A stretch of DNA of 64,000 nt from Bosea sp. Tri-49 (GTDB lineage Bacteria; Pseudomonadota; Alphaproteobacteria; Rhizobiales; Beijerinckiaceae): positions 2,914,001 through 2,978,000 of the forward strand of contig NZ_CP017946.1 of NCBI RefSeq assembly GCF_003952665.1, given 5' to 3'. The position numbers were made by a program, and so were the translations under genes. Below the pieces are notes generated by a model, which saw only the letters and a program-made list of their open reading frames with translations, was not told where the DNA came from and did not search any database. This document shows positions 17,360 through 24,712 of this stretch, one piece after another; within the stretch, counting starts at the first letter, position 1, and every line of letters starts with the position of its first letter.

Positions 17360-17374
17360 TTAACGCTGTGCTAA
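17360..17374. promoter_or_regulatory. Near-consensus CtrA-type site (one mismatch)
   Basis: TTAA (17360-17363), seven bases, then CTAA (17371-17374). Read on the minus strand this is TTAG-N7-TTAA, one base from the CtrA consensus TTAA-N7-TTAA. It sits between the divergent 66-residue gene (start 17251) and DUF2336 gene (start 17427). Suggestive only. Confidence 0.35.
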
Positions 17375-17426
17375 CGCATCGGGGATAAGTTGCCGAAAAG
17401 TGAAATTCGTCGACGAGAAATCTCCC

Positions 17427-18551
17427 ATGTCGTCCCGCATCGCCACAGATCTCGCCGAGCTCGCCAGGTTGGCCAGCGATGGCGGGCTCGATCTGCGCCA
17501 GGTCGCGCTGCGGGTGAAGACCGATTTGCTGCTGGCGACGCCGAGCCCGTCGACTGAGGACATGGAAGCCTTCCGCGCCATGGCGGAAGCCTCGATCCCG
17601 ATGATCGACGATGCAACGGCGACGATCCTCGCCCGCAAGCTCGCGAGTTGGCCGCATGCGCCGCGTGAGGTCCTCGCGGACCTGCGCGCCCGCGGGGGCG
17701 AGGTGCTGGCTGCGCTGATCACCCATGGCATGCCGCTCAGCGCGACAGAGATCGAGGAGATCGCAGCCGAGGGGGACAGCGAGGCGAGAGTGGCTCTCGC
17801 CGGCCGGCGTGATCTCACCGACAGCGCCAGCATCACGCTCTCCGGCTGCGACAATGCCGAGATCGACGCGGCGCTGGTCGCCAATACAGCAGCGCCGCTA
17901 CCGCATGCGGCGCTCGACCTGTTGCTGCCGCGTGCAATCCGCGCACCCGCGCTCGGTGCGAGCCTGCTGGCCCGCGCTGATCTGCCCGTGTCGGAGCTGA
18001 CGCCGCTCTTCCTGCAGGCGAGCCTCGAAAAGCGCCTCGCCATGATCGACGCCGTCGTGGCTTATGAGGCGCTAGCCCCCTCGCCGCGACCGGCAACGCT
18101 TCCTGCCGAGCAGATCGCAGGCCTGGTCGCGACGGCGCTCTCCGATCGACCCGGTGCCTTCGCGGCGCTGGCGGATGCCTTCGGCAGCGATGGGCGCTTC
18201 GCAACGGCCATGGCGAACGATCAATCGCGTCGGCTCGCGGCGCTGGTGCTGATCGGCTGCGGCGCGAGCCCGGAGGATGCGACGCGCTTCCTGATCGGGC
18301 TCGGCGACGACGCGGCGCGCTCGGTCGAGCGCATTTTTGCGCTGGTCGAGCTGATGCGCTCCGTGCAGCCGACAGTGGCGCGCCGACTGGCACAGCAGAT
18401 CGGGGGAATTGCGCCACGCCATGCCCGTCCAGGAACCCTGCAGCCTGCGATGGATCCGAGCGGCACGCCGGCCCGGTCCGGCGCCGAGCGCGCTCCCGCG
18501 CGCGGCATCGTTCAAGAGGTGCGGCGCAGGCTCGGCGGCGGTAACGGCTGA
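17427..18551 (+). CDS. DUF2336 domain-containing protein
   Basis: 374 residues from the ATG at 17427 (MSSRIATDLAELARLA). A GTG at 17400 would add nine. The protein is almost entirely alpha-helical with HEAT-like repeats (VREVLADLRARGGEVLA-type segments, EGDSEARVALAGRRDL), matching the DUF2336 family of alphaproteobacteria. The C-terminal ~45 residues are Pro/Arg/Gly-rich. No signal peptide or membrane segment, so cytosolic. Molecular role unknown. Converges on the DUF1491 gene with a 2-bp gap. Confidence 0.85.
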   Translation: MSSRIATDLAELARLASDGGLDLRQVALRVKTDLLLATPSPSTEDMEAFRAMAEASIPMIDDATATILARKLASWPHAPREVLADLRARGGEVLAALITHGMPLSATEIEEIAAEGDSEARVALAGRRDLTDSASITLSGCDNAEIDAALVANTAAPLPHAALDLLLPRAIRAPALGASLLARADLPVSELTPLFLQASLEKRLAMIDAVVAYEALAPSPRPATLPAEQIAGLVATALSDRPGAFAALADAFGSDGRFATAMANDQSRRLAALVLIGCGASPEDATRFLIGLGDDAARSVERIFALVELMRSVQPTVARRLAQQIGGIAPRHARPGTLQPAMDPSGTPARSGAERAPARGIVQEVRRRLGGGNG

Positions 18552-18553
18552 CG

Positions 18554-18889
18554 TTATCCCTCTACGAGCTCGAGCTGCGCATCGCCGGCGCGGTTCTCGA
18601 TCTCGACCAGCCAGAGATCGCTGTCGAAGCGCACTTCGCGCGCGACCCGATCCTCGACCGTGAGCGGATCGGCGTCGAGCACGAGCTGGAAACGGCGCTC
18701 GCCGGCCTCGTCGGCCAGCGCCTGCGGCGCCGGGCCATAGAGTGCGGCCGTGCCGTCGAGGCGGTCGAGCTTGACGAAAACGGCGCCGGCCTCGCGGGCG
18801 CCGCGCCGACGCAACACCGCGACGAGCCCGTCACGAGCCGCCTGGCGCAGATAGGCCGAGACCCAGAAATCGCTGGTCAGGCGGGGCAC
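18554..18889 (-). CDS. DUF1491 family protein
   Basis: 111 residues, the family length. It begins PRLTSDFWVSAYLRQA and carries GAVFVKLDRLDG and RFDSDLWLVEIE, as DUF1491 proteins do. Start is the GTG at 18887-18889. It lies 34 bp downstream of the Pro/Ala-rich membrane protein and should be co-transcribed with it and the histidine kinase. Function unknown. Confidence 0.88.
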   Translation of the reverse strand: MPRLTSDFWVSAYLRQAARDGLVAVLRRRGAREAGAVFVKLDRLDGTAALYGPAPQALADEAGERRFQLVLDADPLTVEDRVAREVRFDSDLWLVEIENRAGDAQLELVEG

Positions 18890-18923
18890 GAAGAGCGCCC
18901 CCGCAATCCGCGGACCACGGAGG

Positions 18924-19475
18924 TCAGCGCCGCTGTCCCCGGATATCCGCCGGTGGCCGGATATCGGCGCCGTTGATCAGGTCGGCGATCGGGTCGCGTG
19001 CCGCCGCTGGCTGAGCGGCCGGAGCCGGGCGAGCGGGGGCCTGCGCCGCCTGTGCCTGCCGCGGCTGGGCAGGCGCGACCGGCGCCGGCGGGCGCGGCGC
19101 TGCATCGCGGGCGGCAGGTGCCAGCGCGCCGGGCCGCGCTGGCGGCATGATGGCCTGCTGGGCTGGTACCGCCGAATTCGCGGGTTCGGCGACTGCCGGC
19201 GTCTCGGCCCGGCGCTCGGCCGGCCGCGCCGCCGATTGCGACGGCGGCGACAGCATCGGCGCCGGGTGGCGGCCCTTCTGGAACAGGACGGCGTTCAAGA
19301 CGATCAGCACCGACACGGCCGCGAAGAGGAGCACGACCAGCCCGCGGCCCGGGCGCCGGGCAAACCAGCGCAGGAGCCGGGCTGGCGCCGAGGGGGCGCG
19401 TCGGCCGGCGGAGCGGCGGGCGGGCATCGACAGCGTCGCATCGGAGCGGGCGCGGGCGGCGAGCGTGGCTGACAT
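18924..19475 (-). CDS. Pro/Ala-rich single-pass membrane protein (apparently lacks the peptidoglycan-binding domain of its relatives)
   Basis: 183 residues. Basic N-terminus, one membrane helix (GLVVLLFAAVSVLIVLNAVL, residues ~51-70), a QKGRHPAPM segment, then ~90 residues of Ala/Pro-rich linker and a short tail DPIADLINGAD. In other rhizobia, as I recall, proteins with this anchor and linker continue into a C-terminal peptidoglycan-binding domain and precede DUF1491. Here the stop follows at once, with only 34 bp before DUF1491. Start at the ATG 19473-19475. It follows the histidine kinase gene by 17 bp on the same strand. Confidence 0.75.
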   Translation of the reverse strand: MSATLAARARSDATLSMPARRSAGRRAPSAPARLLRWFARRPGRGLVVLLFAAVSVLIVLNAVLFQKGRHPAPMLSPPSQSAARPAERRAETPAVAEPANSAVPAQQAIMPPARPGALAPAARDAAPRPPAPVAPAQPRQAQAAQAPARPAPAAQPAAARDPIADLINGADIRPPADIRGQRR

Positions 19476-19492
19476 GGTCTTTAAGCTCTCGG

Positions 19493-21343
19493 TCAGGCGG
19501 TCAGGCGAACAGGTTGCTTGGTGTCGAGGCCGCGGCGTGGCGCGCGGGCGAAGGTTGCGATGCGCGCCGGCTCGCACGCAGTAGAAATGCCGCCGAGCGG
19601 GAGGCGGACGCCGACACGGGTACCGACGCCGGGCGCGCTCTCGATGGTGAGTGTGCCGCCATGCAAGCCGACCAGGCCGCGCACCACCGACAAGCCAAGG
19701 CCGGTGCCGTCATGAGCGCGATCGTAGGATGACTTGGCCTGGAAGAAGGGATCGCCCAGCCGTGGCAGGTCCGCCGCGCCGATGCCGATGCCGGTATCGG
19801 ACACCGACAGGTCGATCATCCCGCCATCGCGCACCAAAGCGAGGGTGACGCGCCCCCCTGCGGGCGTGAACTTGATGGCGTTCGACAGAAGGTTGAGCAT
19901 CACCTGCTTCAGGGCGCGCCGGTCGCCAAGCAGCTGCGGCAGGTCCGGACCGATGATCCGCTCGAGCACGACCGATCCGGTCTTGGCCTTGAGCGCGACG
20001 ACACTGCAGCAATCCGCGGCGAGTTCCGCCATGTCGAGCGAGTCCTGCTCGATCGTCATCGCTCCGCTCTCGATCTTCGAGACGTCGAGCAGCGTGTTGA
20101 CCACATCGAGCAGATGCTGGCCGGAATCATGGATGATCCTGGCGTATTCCTGACGTTGCGCCGGACTGAAGGAAGGGCCGAGCTCGCCACCCAGCATCTC
20201 CGAGAAGCCGATGATGGCGTTGAGCGGGGTGCGCAGCTCATGGCTGACGGTCGCCAGGAACTGCCCCTTGACGTCGCTCGCCTTGACCGCTTCGGCGTGG
20301 TTGCGCTCGCGCTCCTCGTCGATCGCATGCCGGTCGGTGACGTCGCGGCTGACGCCAACGACGGCTGCGACGCCATGCGGGCTCGCTTGCTCGATCCGCC
20401 GAACACTGAGATCAAGCCAGCGCACGACCGGGCTCGCCGAGGCATGCCCATCGCTGCCCGTCGGGACGAACAGGACACGGAAACAGGCGTTGGCCCGGCC
20501 GCTGCCATGCGCGGCATCGCTCAGCGCCTTGAGGAAGAGCGGCCGGTCGGCGATGTGGACGCGATCGAACAGGCCACGGCCGAACAACTGGGCTGGCTCG
20601 GCCCCGATCAGGCCACGGGCGGCCTCGTTGGCGAAGACGACGGAGCCGGCCGCATCGTGCCAGGTGACGAGATCGCCGACATGCTCGAGCATCAGTCGCG
20701 CCCGCGCATCGGACGCGCGGTGCTCGCGTAGCTCATCGTCACGGCGATAGAGGAAGCCGACTGTGATCAATGCTGTGAGCAGGATCGCGATCGCGGCGAA
20801 AGCAGGCGTCGCCTGCCAGGTCCAGGATGCCGGTTCGACAATTGCCCCCATCCCCTGCAGGGCAACCACAGCACCGAGGCCGATGGCCGCAAGCGCCCCG
20901 GCGCGCGCCACATAGGAGCGGGAGCCGAAGAACATCGCTTCGGCCGGAACTGCCGCAAGCCAGAGCAGCAATGGCGAGGCGGCTCCACCGGTCAGGCAGG
21001 CGAGCGTGGTGATCAGCAATGTCAGGGCGGCGCCGGAAATGCAGTGCGCGAGGTCGAGCCGCCCAGTGCGCGAGAGCAGGAAGACCGCCAGAAGCGGCAG
21101 TGTCATCGCGACGAGCACGAGCAGTTCGAGCGCCCCGATGCGGCCGCGCCAGGCGACATAGGCCGGCATCAGGCTGAGCGCTGCGGTCGAGACAACGAGC
21201 CTCGTCAGCATGAAGCGCTCGTGACGCATGCGTTCAAGCGAATCGGCCAGCGCCGATGGATGGACCATCGCCGCGACCTGCGCCCTTACCGCCGTCATCA
21301 AACTGGAAAACCGCAAACGCACACCTCTGCCGGCCATGGGCAC
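19493..21343 (-). CDS. Membrane-bound PAS sensor histidine kinase
   Basis: 616 residues. Residues ~45-200 contain about six membrane helices. A PAS domain follows (MLEHVGDLVTWHDAAGSVVFANEAA), then a HisKA dimerisation domain with phospho-acceptor His in SHELRTPLNAIIGFSEML. The HATPase domain has N box (LLSNAIKFTPAGG), G1 (DTGIGI) and G2 (GTGLGLSVV). The start is GTG at 21343 or ATG two codons in. A full CtrA-type site lies 41 bp upstream. No response regulator is adjacent, so its partner is encoded elsewhere. The two genes downstream (membrane protein, DUF1491) are likely in the same unit. Confidence 0.93.
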   Translation of the reverse strand: MPMAGRGVRLRFSSLMTAVRAQVAAMVHPSALADSLERMRHERFMLTRLVVSTAALSLMPAYVAWRGRIGALELLVLVAMTLPLLAVFLLSRTGRLDLAHCISGAALTLLITTLACLTGGAASPLLLWLAAVPAEAMFFGSRSYVARAGALAAIGLGAVVALQGMGAIVEPASWTWQATPAFAAIAILLTALITVGFLYRRDDELREHRASDARARLMLEHVGDLVTWHDAAGSVVFANEAARGLIGAEPAQLFGRGLFDRVHIADRPLFLKALSDAAHGSGRANACFRVLFVPTGSDGHASASPVVRWLDLSVRRIEQASPHGVAAVVGVSRDVTDRHAIDEERERNHAEAVKASDVKGQFLATVSHELRTPLNAIIGFSEMLGGELGPSFSPAQRQEYARIIHDSGQHLLDVVNTLLDVSKIESGAMTIEQDSLDMAELAADCCSVVALKAKTGSVVLERIIGPDLPQLLGDRRALKQVMLNLLSNAIKFTPAGGRVTLALVRDGGMIDLSVSDTGIGIGAADLPRLGDPFFQAKSSYDRAHDGTGLGLSVVRGLVGLHGGTLTIESAPGVGTRVGVRLPLGGISTACEPARIATFARAPRRGLDTKQPVRLTA

Positions 21344-21383
21344 TTACGCCCCGCCTTGTTGCTGTGATCCTCATGGTTGCCGT

Positions 21384-21398
21384 TTAAGCGGGGCTTAA
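21384..21398 (-). promoter_or_regulatory. Perfect CtrA-type binding site upstream of the histidine kinase
   Basis: TTAA (21384-21387), GCGGGGC, TTAA (21395-21398): an exact TTAA-N7-TTAA, within a larger dyad (GTTTAAGC...GCTTAAAG). It is 41 bp before the kinase GTG start. The rest of the 305-bp gap 21344-21648 holds an AT-rich patch with a small TTTGTT/AACAAA hairpin (21449-21464) and no gene. Confidence 0.6.
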
Positions 21399-21648
21399 AG
21401 AGACCGGGCCCGAAACCGGGCACTTCCTCGGCGTTCGCAAAAATAACCTTTGTTTTTCAACAAATTGCACGGATCTCAGCGCGCTACTCCACGTCAGCTG
21501 TTGTTGGCCACAAGGTGAACGGATGCTGAAGACGATAGGCCGCCTTTGATTCAAATCGACGCTTTCGGCGACACCTGATCTTTTGGTCCACGCGCTAAGG
21601 TTCTCACATTCGCGGGCTGGGGAGCCCGGAACCGGATGGGGACCGAGC

Positions 21649-21930
21649 ATGGCCTATCTTCTGCGCAGCCTGGCGATCGTCGGCGTGATCGCGCTGAACT
21701 CGCCCGTGCACGGCACGAAGAACGAGCCTGAGGCGACCGTGGTCGATGCCAAGGCGGCCATTGCGATCCTCGCCAAGATCGACCCCAAGGCAGCGCTGCA
21801 GGGCGCGGTCAGCCTGCGCGAAGCGGCCGAGGTTCTCGCCGGGCTGGAACCGGAGACCCGCGCCCGGGTCCTCGCCATGGCGGCGAGTGCCGCGACACGT
21901 GCCGGCGACCCCCAGCCGCGACAGCGCTGA
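21649..21930 (+). CDS. Small hypothetical protein with N-terminal signal/anchor
   Basis: 93 residues. A hydrophobic N-terminus (MAYLLRSLAIVGVIAL) suggests a signal peptide. The rest is a soluble Ala-rich helical segment (AAIAILAKIDPKAALQ, then TRARVLAMAASAATR). It stands just upstream of sufE on the same strand, a place that in other Hyphomicrobiales often holds a short DUF5330 protein. I cannot confirm that family here. The ATG at 21649 is preceded by GACCGAG. ORF extension to 21583 gives no sensible N-terminus. Confidence 0.65.
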   Translation: MAYLLRSLAIVGVIALNSPVHGTKNEPEATVVDAKAAIAILAKIDPKAALQGAVSLREAAEVLAGLEPETRARVLAMAASAATRAGDPQPRQR

Positions 21931-22020
21931 CGCTTGACCTAGCCGCGCGAGAGGCCGAAGACGCTCGCCATCGCCGTCGCATTGTCAGCGGTGGGATGAA
22001 GCGGAGGCCGACTGCAGTTC

Positions 22021-22446
22021 ATGAGCGAGAGCCTCGAGGAGATCGTCGCCAATTTCGAGCTGCTCGACGAGTGGGACGATCGCTATCGCTATCTGATCGA
22101 GCTCGGGCGCACGCTCGCGCCTCTGCCCGAGGACGCACATAGCGACGCCAACAAGGTACGCGGCTGCGCCAGCCAGGTCTGGCTCGAGACCCGTGCCGCG
22201 GGTAGCCCCGGCGAAACCACGCGCCTCTATTTCAGCGGCGATAGCGACGCACATATCGTGCGCGGGCTGGTCGCGCTCGCCATCGCCATCCACTCCGGCC
22301 ACACGGCGCAGGAGATCCTGACGACCGACGCCTTCGCCATCTATGAGCGCCTCGGATTGGCGGCTCATCTGACGCCTCAGCGCTCGAACGGCGTGCGTGC
22401 CATGATGGAGCGGATCAAGAGCGACGCCCGCGCGGCATTGGCCTAA
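22021..22446 (+). CDS. sufE: SufE family cysteine-desulfuration/Fe-S assembly protein
   Basis: 141 residues, normal for SufE. The acceptor Cys is in KVRGCASQVWLE near residue 50, matching the GC.SQVW active-site loop. The N-terminal EEIVANFELLDEWDDRYRYLIELG is characteristic. SufE takes persulfide sulfur from the SufS desulfurase and passes it to the scaffold. No other suf genes are in the window. The last 4 bases overlap the 3' end of the DUF6456 gene on the other strand. Confidence 0.95.
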   Translation: MSESLEEIVANFELLDEWDDRYRYLIELGRTLAPLPEDAHSDANKVRGCASQVWLETRAAGSPGETTRLYFSGDSDAHIVRGLVALAIAIHSGHTAQEILTTDAFAIYERLGLAAHLTPQRSNGVRAMMERIKSDARAALA

Positions 22447-23243
22447 CCGCCACTGACCGGTGCAGGTGGGATCGACGGGCGCGCGTCGGGCGCGTGCCAG
22501 ACGGTGCTACCGGCAGATAAACTCTGCTTCCCGCCCAGTCCGTAGTGCTCGACGAGCGCTGACAGCGCCAGCCGGAGCACGACCTTGGCCGAGCGTGCCG
22601 GCCATTTGTGCTCGCGCTCGACCTGGTCGAGCCCCTTGAGGAAACCGCAGACATCGATCGCCAGGCCCGAGAGCTCGGGGCCAAGGCGCTTGCACGCAAG
22701 GCGCACACGCTGACGCGCTGCCAGGCTGGAATCGGAGGCCTCGGCCGGACCACGCGCCGACGTATGAGTACCGGCAGCGAGAGCTGCGTCCCAGTTGACC
22801 GTGATCCGAGGCAGCATCTGCGCCAACGTCAGATCGGCGCGGAAGCGCTCACCGGCGGCGAACTCGGCCGCCGATATCTGAGGCGCCCCGTCCTTGCCAA
22901 GGCGACGATGGAGCCAGAGCAGCGGGCTTTCACGCTCATCCAGCACGACCTGCTGCGCCTGCCCGTCGACCACCATCGTCGTCGTCGCACGCGGCCTTTG
23001 CGCCTCGGCGTCGACGAGCCGCAGTCGCCGCCTGCCCGCTTCGGTGAACCAGGCGGCAAAACCGGCGGCGACGAGGACATCGGCCTCGGCCACGGGGACA
23101 TAGCCGGCCCCGAGCGTCGTTCCACCGGCTGCGCGGCGGTAGAGCGCGAGCCGCCCGCAGCCTAGCGGCGAGTCGACAGCATAGGCGCCGCGCTCGCTGA
23201 GGTGCCGGAGCAAGCGAGACGGGGTGCGGTCGCCAGCGCTCAT
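22443..23243 (-). CDS. DUF6456 domain-containing protein
   Basis: 266 residues from the ATG at 23241-23243 (MSAGDRTPSRLLRHLSERGAYA). The N-terminal ~60 residues look like a winged-helix or reader segment. The C-terminal half (FRADLTLAQMLPRITVNWD, then LVEHYGLG) matches DUF6456. Probably DNA-binding, but the role is unknown. Its start overlaps the stop of the DnaA-C-like HTH gene (ATGA), so the two are translated together. Confidence 0.82.
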   Translation of the reverse strand: MSAGDRTPSRLLRHLSERGAYAVDSPLGCGRLALYRRAAGGTTLGAGYVPVAEADVLVAAGFAAWFTEAGRRRLRLVDAEAQRPRATTTMVVDGQAQQVVLDERESPLLWLHRRLGKDGAPQISAAEFAAGERFRADLTLAQMLPRITVNWDAALAAGTHTSARGPAEASDSSLAARQRVRLACKRLGPELSGLAIDVCGFLKGLDQVEREHKWPARSAKVVLRLALSALVEHYGLGGKQSLSAGSTVWHAPDARPSIPPAPVSGG

Positions 23244-23620
23244 CGGGAGCCCTCCGAGCCGAATCCCAGTTGCAATCCGAAAGCGAGATGCGCCAGGCCA
23301 GTCTCGAGCGCCGAGACGGCGAAATCGAATGCCGGCTGGTCGCGCCGATCTTCGACCAGGGCGCAAGCGTGACGCACGGTCGTGCGGTCGCGCTCGAAGC
23401 AGGCGCCGACCTCGGTCAGGGTCAATCCGAAACCAACATGGGTCAGATACATTGCAAGCTGGCGGGCAAAGGCGATCCTGCGGGTTCCGCGACCGGCACG
23501 TAGCGCCCCGACCGGCAGGCTCATCGCGCCGCTGACGGCCGCTTCCGCCAGCCGGGCCGGAGCGCCCAAGCGGGTTGGATGTGACCGCTTGGCAATCGGT
23601 ATGTTCATGATATGTTCCAT
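23240..23620 (-). CDS. Small helix-turn-helix protein with a DnaA domain IV-like fold
   Basis: 126 residues from the ATG at 23618-23620; a second ATG four codons in (23608) is equally possible. The C-terminal half carries the DnaA C-terminal signature almost intact: ARQLAMYLTHVG, TLTEVGACFERDRTTVRHA. In DnaA this recognises the 9-mer box. The AAA+ ATPase domain is absent, so this is a free-standing DNA-binding domain. The pair with DUF6456 (4-bp overlap) looks like a small regulatory operon. An ORF extension to 23692 gives a hydrophobic leader I do not trust. Confidence 0.8.
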   Translation of the reverse strand: MEHIMNIPIAKRSHPTRLGAPARLAEAAVSGAMSLPVGALRAGRGTRRIAFARQLAMYLTHVGFGLTLTEVGACFERDRTTVRHACALVEDRRDQPAFDFAVSALETGLAHLAFGLQLGFGSEGSR

Positions 23621-23828
23621 TACGGGTATCGCCTTCCCAAATTCAACCGCGACGCACAAGGTATATATTCCTATAACGACTCCCACAAGCACGTCGTTGC
23701 CCGTCCCGACAGGCTCCTGACAGTTTTGTGCTCGCGGCGGCTAGCCCCCTGAAGGAAAGCAACCCGACCAATGAAGAGCCATTCGTCGTGTTTTCCCTCG
23801 CCAGTGAGGCCGTGCAGGAAAGGTGACG

Positions 23829-23859
23829 CAAAGAAAAAGCCGCCGGCTTAGCCGGCGGC
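23829..23859 (-). terminator. Rho-independent terminator of mucR
   Basis: On the minus strand an 11-bp GC-rich stem (AAGCCGCCGGC/GCCGGCGGCTT, tip TAA) is followed by a TTTTTC tract. It lies about 40 bp beyond the mucR stop. The rest of 23621-23828 holds no gene I can support. Confidence 0.8.
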
Positions 23860-23900
23860 TTCATTGCATGGGCGATCGTGCCGGCTGGGCCGGCGATCGA

Positions 23901-24317
23901 TCAGCGGCGCTTGCGGCGCTGCTGGCCGAGACCCATCTTCTTGGCGAGCTGCGAGCGCGCCTCGGCATAATTCGGCGCGACCATCGGATAGTCGGGCGGC
24001 AGGCCCCACTTCTCGCGGTATTGCTCGGGCGACATGTTGTACTGCGTGCGCAGATGGCGCTTCAGCGACTTGAACTTCTTTCCGTCTTCCAGGCAGATCA
24101 GATAGTCGGCCGTGATCGACTTCTTCACTGCAATCGCAGGCTTCGGCGCCTCGACCGGAGCAATCGGGGCAGCGCCACCGACGACACGATTGAGTGCAGC
24201 GTGAACGTCGCTGATCAGCGCAGGCAACTCCGATGCCGGGACAGAATTGTTCGACACGTAGGCGGAAACGATATCTGCCGTGAGTTCGATGAAATCGGAA
24301 CCGTCTTGGTCAGCCAT
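23901..24317 (-). CDS. MucR/Ros-family transcriptional regulator with degenerate zinc-finger ligands
   Basis: 138 residues. The N-terminal half is helical ([18 protein letters not shown]; oligomerisation region in MucR). The C-terminal DNA-binding part has [17 protein letters not shown] and [25 protein letters not shown]. In canonical Ros/MucR the finger is C-x2-C ... H-x4-H. Here the second Cys is Asp and the second His position is Tyr, while KSLKRHL is intact. Zinc-less members of the family are known from Mesorhizobium. Usually a repressor or H-NS-like regulator of surface polysaccharide and motility genes. Start at the ATG 24315-24317, with GGAG upstream. Confidence 0.92.
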   Translation of the reverse strand: MADQDGSDFIELTADIVSAYVSNNSVPASELPALISDVHAALNRVVGGAAPIAPVEAPKPAIAVKKSITADYLICLEDGKKFKSLKRHLRTQYNMSPEQYREKWGLPPDYPMVAPNYAEARSQLAKKMGLGQQRRKRR

Positions 24318-24712
24318 GATGGCGTTGCTCCATTGTTTTTTTGACCAGTCGTAGCGTGACTGCGCCCAGCTCTGTTTCCAGGCGCGAGCGCCTCCCTGAC
24401 CTCCGCCGGCAGACGGTCGAATTCCCACCGGAATAGAATCATGCAAAACGGACCAGCCGGCAATCGTCTAAGCCATGCAGTTCAATATCGCAAGTGGCTT
24501 GACAAGGATTCGAATACATTCGTCGAGACATATTATTGCTGAAATTGTGAGCGTGCATCGTAACCATGACGCCTTGCACCGCAGCATTTGCGCGAAAAGG
24601 TTGTCCTTGTCAGTGCCGCCACCGACCTCTACCTGTCGTCTCGACCAAGATGAAGCGATCCCACCATAGATCGAGACTTTAGAAATGGTTGAACCGAGCC
24701 TGGAGACCAAGC
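24318..24712. promoter_or_regulatory. 395-bp divergent intergenic region between mucR and the S9 peptidase
   Basis: The middle (about 24480-24560) is clearly more AT-rich than the surroundings, as expected for MucR autoregulatory targets. It contains a TTGACA at 24499-24504 but no -10 hexamer at proper spacing. Short ORFs here have no family character. I see no other defined site. Confidence 0.4.

Noticed and set aside
24468..24710. 80- and 64-residue frames in the mucR/S9 peptidase gap
   Set aside because: No ribosome site or family pattern. The region looks like AT-rich regulatory DNA.
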